Source: Verrucomicrobiota bacterium
GTDB lineage: Bacteria > Verrucomicrobiota > Verrucomicrobiia > Limisphaerales > JACRJZ01
Reading direction: 5' to 3'
DNA length: 64,000 bases
Assembly: GCA_016219875.1 (NCBI GenBank)
Contig: JACRJZ010000093.1
Location: 1 to 64,000 of the forward strand
In this document: piece after piece, positions 61,218 to 64,000 of the stretch
How positions within the stretch are numbered: the stretch's first letter is position 1
Layout of the letters: the number at the start of each line of letters is the position of its first letter
Made by a program: the position numbers and the translations under genes
The notes under the pieces: model-generated
Seen by the model: the letters and a program-made list of their open reading frames with translations, nothing else
Database searches by the model: none
What the model was told of the DNA's origin: nothing

Positions 61218-62186
61218 TCATGGTTCAGCGTATTGATTGGCTTGCATGGGACTTGCCGTTTCAGCGGGCCTGGGCCGTCGCGCGGCATGGAGCAGCGAAG
61301 CGGCCACGGCCACAGCCAACAGACCCACGATGACCAGCAGCGAGGCCAGCGTCGGGATCTTGTAGAAGCCCGCCAACAGCATCTTCGCACCGACGAACAC
61401 CAACACTGCCGCCAGCCCGTAGTGCAAATAGGCGAACCGGTTCATCACGCCCGCCAGCGCGAAAAACATCGAGCGCAGCCCGAGAATGGCAAACACGTTC
61501 GAGGTATAGACGATGAACGGGTCGGTGGTGATGGCCAGCACGGCGGGCACGGAGTCCACGGCGAAGACCAGGTCGGTCGTCTCCAGCATCAGGAGCACAA
61601 TGAACAGCGGTGTTGCCCGCCACAGGTTTTCGCGCCGCACAAAAAAGTTGCCGCCGTGATACTCCGCCGTCACCGGCAGGAAGCGGCGGAAAAGTTTGAG
61701 GACGGGATTATTCTCGGGATGCACTTCCTTGTCCTTCTCGAAGGACATCTTGAGGCCGCTCACCACCAGCACCGCGCCGAAGACGTAGATGATCCAGTGA
61801 AACGTTTCCATCAGCGTAACGCCCGCTGCGATGAAGACCGCGCGCATGAGCAGTGCGCCAAGGATGCCCCAGAACAAAACTTTGTGTTGATACTGCAAGG
61901 GCACTTTGAAGTGGGCGAAGATGAGCAGGAAGACGAACAGGTTGTCCACGCTCAATGACAGTTCCACGAGATAGCCAGTGATGAATTCCAGTCCCTTGTC
62001 ATGGCCTCGCCAGTGCCAGACGCCCGCGTTGAACAGCAAGGCCAGCGCAATCCACACGCCGCTCCATGTCAAGGCCTCCTTTATGCCGACGGTGTGCGAC
62101 CGACGGTGAAACACACCCAGGTCCAAAGCCAGCATCGCCAGCACGAACGCTCCGAATCCAATCCATATCCAGAGTTGCGGTGTCAT
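61218..62186 (-). CDS. TerC/Alx-family membrane protein
   Basis: This 322-residue polytopic protein contains YLVELSLSVDNLFVFLLIF and LETTDLVFAVDSVPAVLAIT, the two acidic, symmetrical TerC helices that bind a metal. Eight or nine membrane segments are visible. Relatives (Alx, MeeF-like) export Mn(II) to help metallate exported proteins; I infer that role here. It is 10 bases downstream of the CNNM gene, suggesting a metal-transport operon. Confidence 0.93.
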   Translation of the reverse strand: MTPQLWIWIGFGAFVLAMLALDLGVFHRRSHTVGIKEALTWSGVWIALALLFNAGVWHWRGHDKGLEFITGYLVELSLSVDNLFVFLLIFAHFKVPLQYQHKVLFWGILGALLMRAVFIAAGVTLMETFHWIIYVFGAVLVVSGLKMSFEKDKEVHPENNPVLKLFRRFLPVTAEYHGGNFFVRRENLWRATPLFIVLLMLETTDLVFAVDSVPAVLAITTDPFIVYTSNVFAILGLRSMFFALAGVMNRFAYLHYGLAAVLVFVGAKMLLAGFYKIPTLASLLVIVGLLAVAVAASLLHAARRPRPAETASPMQANQYAEP

Positions 62187-62195
62187 TGGCTGTGT

Positions 62196-63602
62196 TCACC
62201 TTGAGAGCAAGGCCGGTTGCTCCTGTTCCGCTCTCGTGGACTTCGTTCGCGGCGGGGTGGCTTGAGCGGACGTTCGTTCATCGTCTCCAGCCTTCCGAGC
62301 GAGTCGCAATCGCACGACCCGCGTTCCGGCCATTTCCTCGACGCGCAATTCCCAAGGGGCAAAAGTCACTGTATCGCCGACTTGCGGGAAGCGGCCCAAC
62401 CGTTGCGTCATCAAGCCCGACACAGTGGTGATTTCTCCCGTCTCGTTGAATTGTTCGCCGACCAATTCGCCCATTTTGTGTGTCGGCAAAGACCCGTTGA
62501 GTTCCCAAACATCCTCGTCCAGCCGACGGGCGAGCGGTTCTTCCTGATCGAACTCATCCTCAATTGGCCCGACCAGTTCCTCCAGCACGTTCTCCAGAGT
62601 CACCATGCCCACCGTGCCGCCGTATTCGTCCACTACCAGCGCGAAGTGCTGTTTGCGTTGAAGAAACAAGCTCAGAAGTTTTTCCAGTCGCGCCGTTTCG
62701 GGGACGAAGATGATTTTGCGGGCAGCCGATGCCAGGTCACGGCCGCATTTGGCCTCGTGCCGCAAGGCCACAATGTCCTTCGCGTTAATCACGCCGAGCG
62801 TCTTGTCCAGGTCACCGCCTTCGCACAGGGGAAAGCGCGAGTAACGAGTTCGCTGGGCCAAGGCCAGGCACTCGGCGATGCTCGCCTCGGTGTCCAAGCC
62901 CACAATTTCGCTTCGTGGCCGCATCACTTCGCGGGCACGCCGCTGCCGCAGTCCAAAGGCATTCAATGCGATGTCCTGTCCCAGCGTTGGGCCGCTGGTG
63001 TGGCGTCGCGTCTCGGCGAGTAGCAAGCGGATCTCTTCCTCGGAATGGGCCAGTTCGGCTTCGCTGACGGGTTGAAGTCCAACGCGGCGCAACAGCCAGA
63101 AGGCGGCGTGGTTGAGCACCCAGATGATCGGGTAAAACAGGACGTAGAACCAGTGCAGGGGCTGGGCGATCCACAGCGAAGTGGCCAGCGGCTTTTGGAT
63201 GGCCAGCGATTTGGGCGCGAGTTCGCCCGCGACAATGTGCAGGAAGGTGATGACGGTGAATCCGACCGCGAAGGCAATCCAATCCGCTTGTGCGGGGTCA
63301 ACGTGGAAATATTTTAGCGCTGGCGCTAACAGGGCGGCGAACACCGGCTTGCCCACCCAGCCCAGGCCCAGGCTGGCCAGTGTGATGCCAAGTTGAGTCG
63401 AGCTAAGAGCCGCGTCGAGATTGCGCACAATGCGCCGTGTGACTTTTGCCCGGCGATGGCCTTTGGACACCAGGGTTTCGAGTTGGGTGTCGCGGATTTT
63501 GACGAGGGCAAACTCCGCCGCGACGAAAAAGCCATTGAGCAACACCAGCAATGGCACGGCCGCCAGTTGCAGGATGGTCATCGGCATTTCGTTGGCACTC
63601 AT
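62196..63602 (-). CDS. CNNM/CorC (hemolysin C-like) transporter
   Basis: This 468-residue protein (ATG 63602) has an N-terminal DUF21 domain with about four membrane segments (LAAVPLLVLLNGFFVAAEF; TQLGITLASLGLGWVGKPVF), two CBS domains (VMRPRSEIVGLDTEASIAEC onward, and KIIFVPETARLEKLLSLFLQ) and a C-terminal CorC_HlyC domain. The family transports Mg(II) and other divalent ions. It is followed directly by terC. Confidence 0.92.
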   Translation of the reverse strand: MSANEMPMTILQLAAVPLLVLLNGFFVAAEFALVKIRDTQLETLVSKGHRRAKVTRRIVRNLDAALSSTQLGITLASLGLGWVGKPVFAALLAPALKYFHVDPAQADWIAFAVGFTVITFLHIVAGELAPKSLAIQKPLATSLWIAQPLHWFYVLFYPIIWVLNHAAFWLLRRVGLQPVSEAELAHSEEEIRLLLAETRRHTSGPTLGQDIALNAFGLRQRRAREVMRPRSEIVGLDTEASIAECLALAQRTRYSRFPLCEGGDLDKTLGVINAKDIVALRHEAKCGRDLASAARKIIFVPETARLEKLLSLFLQRKQHFALVVDEYGGTVGMVTLENVLEELVGPIEDEFDQEEPLARRLDEDVWELNGSLPTHKMGELVGEQFNETGEITTVSGLMTQRLGRFPQVGDTVTFAPWELRVEEMAGTRVVRLRLARKAGDDERTSAQATPPRTKSTRAEQEQPALLSR

Positions 63603-63618
63603 GTGTGATCCGTGGTTT

Positions 63619-63942
63619 TCAACCACCGTTGTTCACTCGGCGAAGCGCGTTCAGCCCACCGAACGGATTCGGCACAGTCTCCTCGGCCAGCGGATCGGGC
63701 ATCCATTGGCCGTCCACCACCAGGCAATACTCATAGTCGCCGGGCGGCAACGCCAAGTCCTTCGCCCAGCGGCCCTGACCCAGGGCGATCATCGGCGTCG
63801 CGTTCGGCTGCCAGTCATTGAAAGCGCCGGCGATGGCTACCGACTCGGCGGTGGGGGACGCGAATTCAAAATGAATCCGTTTCGATTCAAGCTCACCGCC
63901 ATGGTTCTTGTTCCTCCTGTTCATTTTCATTTCATTTTTCAT
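63619..63942 (-). CDS. CBM48 glycogen-binding (AMPK-type E-set) protein
   Basis: This 107-residue protein has a basic leader and one CBM48/AMPK-beta-like domain: VAIAGAFNDWQPNATPM, GRWAKDLALPPGDYEYCLVV and DGQWMPDPLAEETVPNPFGG. The Trp/Asn pattern of glycogen and starch binding is retained. It carries no catalytic domain. Probably a stand-alone glycogen-binding module; partner unknown. Confidence 0.88.
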   Translation of the reverse strand: MKNEMKMNRRNKNHGGELESKRIHFEFASPTAESVAIAGAFNDWQPNATPMIALGQGRWAKDLALPPGDYEYCLVVDGQWMPDPLAEETVPNPFGGLNALRRVNNGG

Positions 63943-64000
63943 GTTTCGTCCTTTCTCTATCTGTTGGTCCTCGCGAAGTGGACGCGGACTGCCGCGATCT

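Overview
The window is GC-rich chromosomal DNA that looks verrucomicrobial, most like the Pedosphaera/Limisphaera group. The pointers are H-X9-DG pseudopilins, large secreted Ig-like and PD40 propeller proteins ending in a 'RFYR' module, a CotH kinase, a sulfatase next to a GH106-like glycosidase, and many palindromic intergenic repeats. The lineage is inferred from gene content and has not been tested by phylogeny. I saw no rRNA, tRNA or CRISPR array.

Layout. 1-5,000 is accessory: a truncated gene at the left edge, a secreted PD-(D/E)XK-like protein with a retropepsin-like protease, a VapBC-type toxin-antitoxin pair, a membrane-anchored unknown divergent from a beta-class DNA methyltransferase, and a broken second methyltransferase. 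5,000-11,200 holds a HEAT-repeat protein, a PQQ-like propeller, an unknown secreted protein, pdxJ and acpS. 11,792-17,110 is the translation operon nusA-infB-rbfA-DHH phosphoesterase. 17,221-20,082 has an exported FAD oxidoreductase and a NapH/NapG-like fusion. 20,188-27,765 (minus strand) is an anaerobic carbon module: dihydroorotate-dehydrogenase-like protein, pyruvate:ferredoxin oxidoreductase, and an ADP-forming acyl-CoA synthetase fused to GNAT. Together they could take pyruvate to acetate with ATP gain.

28,100-33,410 carries an unknown regulator-like protein divergent from a giant patatin-like phospholipase with an inserted membrane domain, followed by a small membrane protein. 33,919-42,946 is a surface/secreted block (pseudopilin, 16-motif PD40 protein, Ig-like protein). 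43,282-50,575 has an EF-G2-like GTPase and a sulfatase-esterase fusion translationally coupled to a GH106-like glycosidase. 50,648-55,170 has two coupled pseudopilins, HicAB between two fragments of a RecB-like nuclease, and a CotH kinase. 55,283 to the end (minus strand) is mostly housekeeping: POT transporter, lipocalin-like protein, Zn alcohol dehydrogenase, Tag glycosylase, an internally deleted ABC-F, TerC, a CNNM/CorC transporter and a CBM48 protein.

The most distinctive non-genic signal is at least three families of dispersed inverted-repeat elements, some with 7-nt tandem repeats in the loop and one element nested inside another. They also supply upstream reading frame to several genes.
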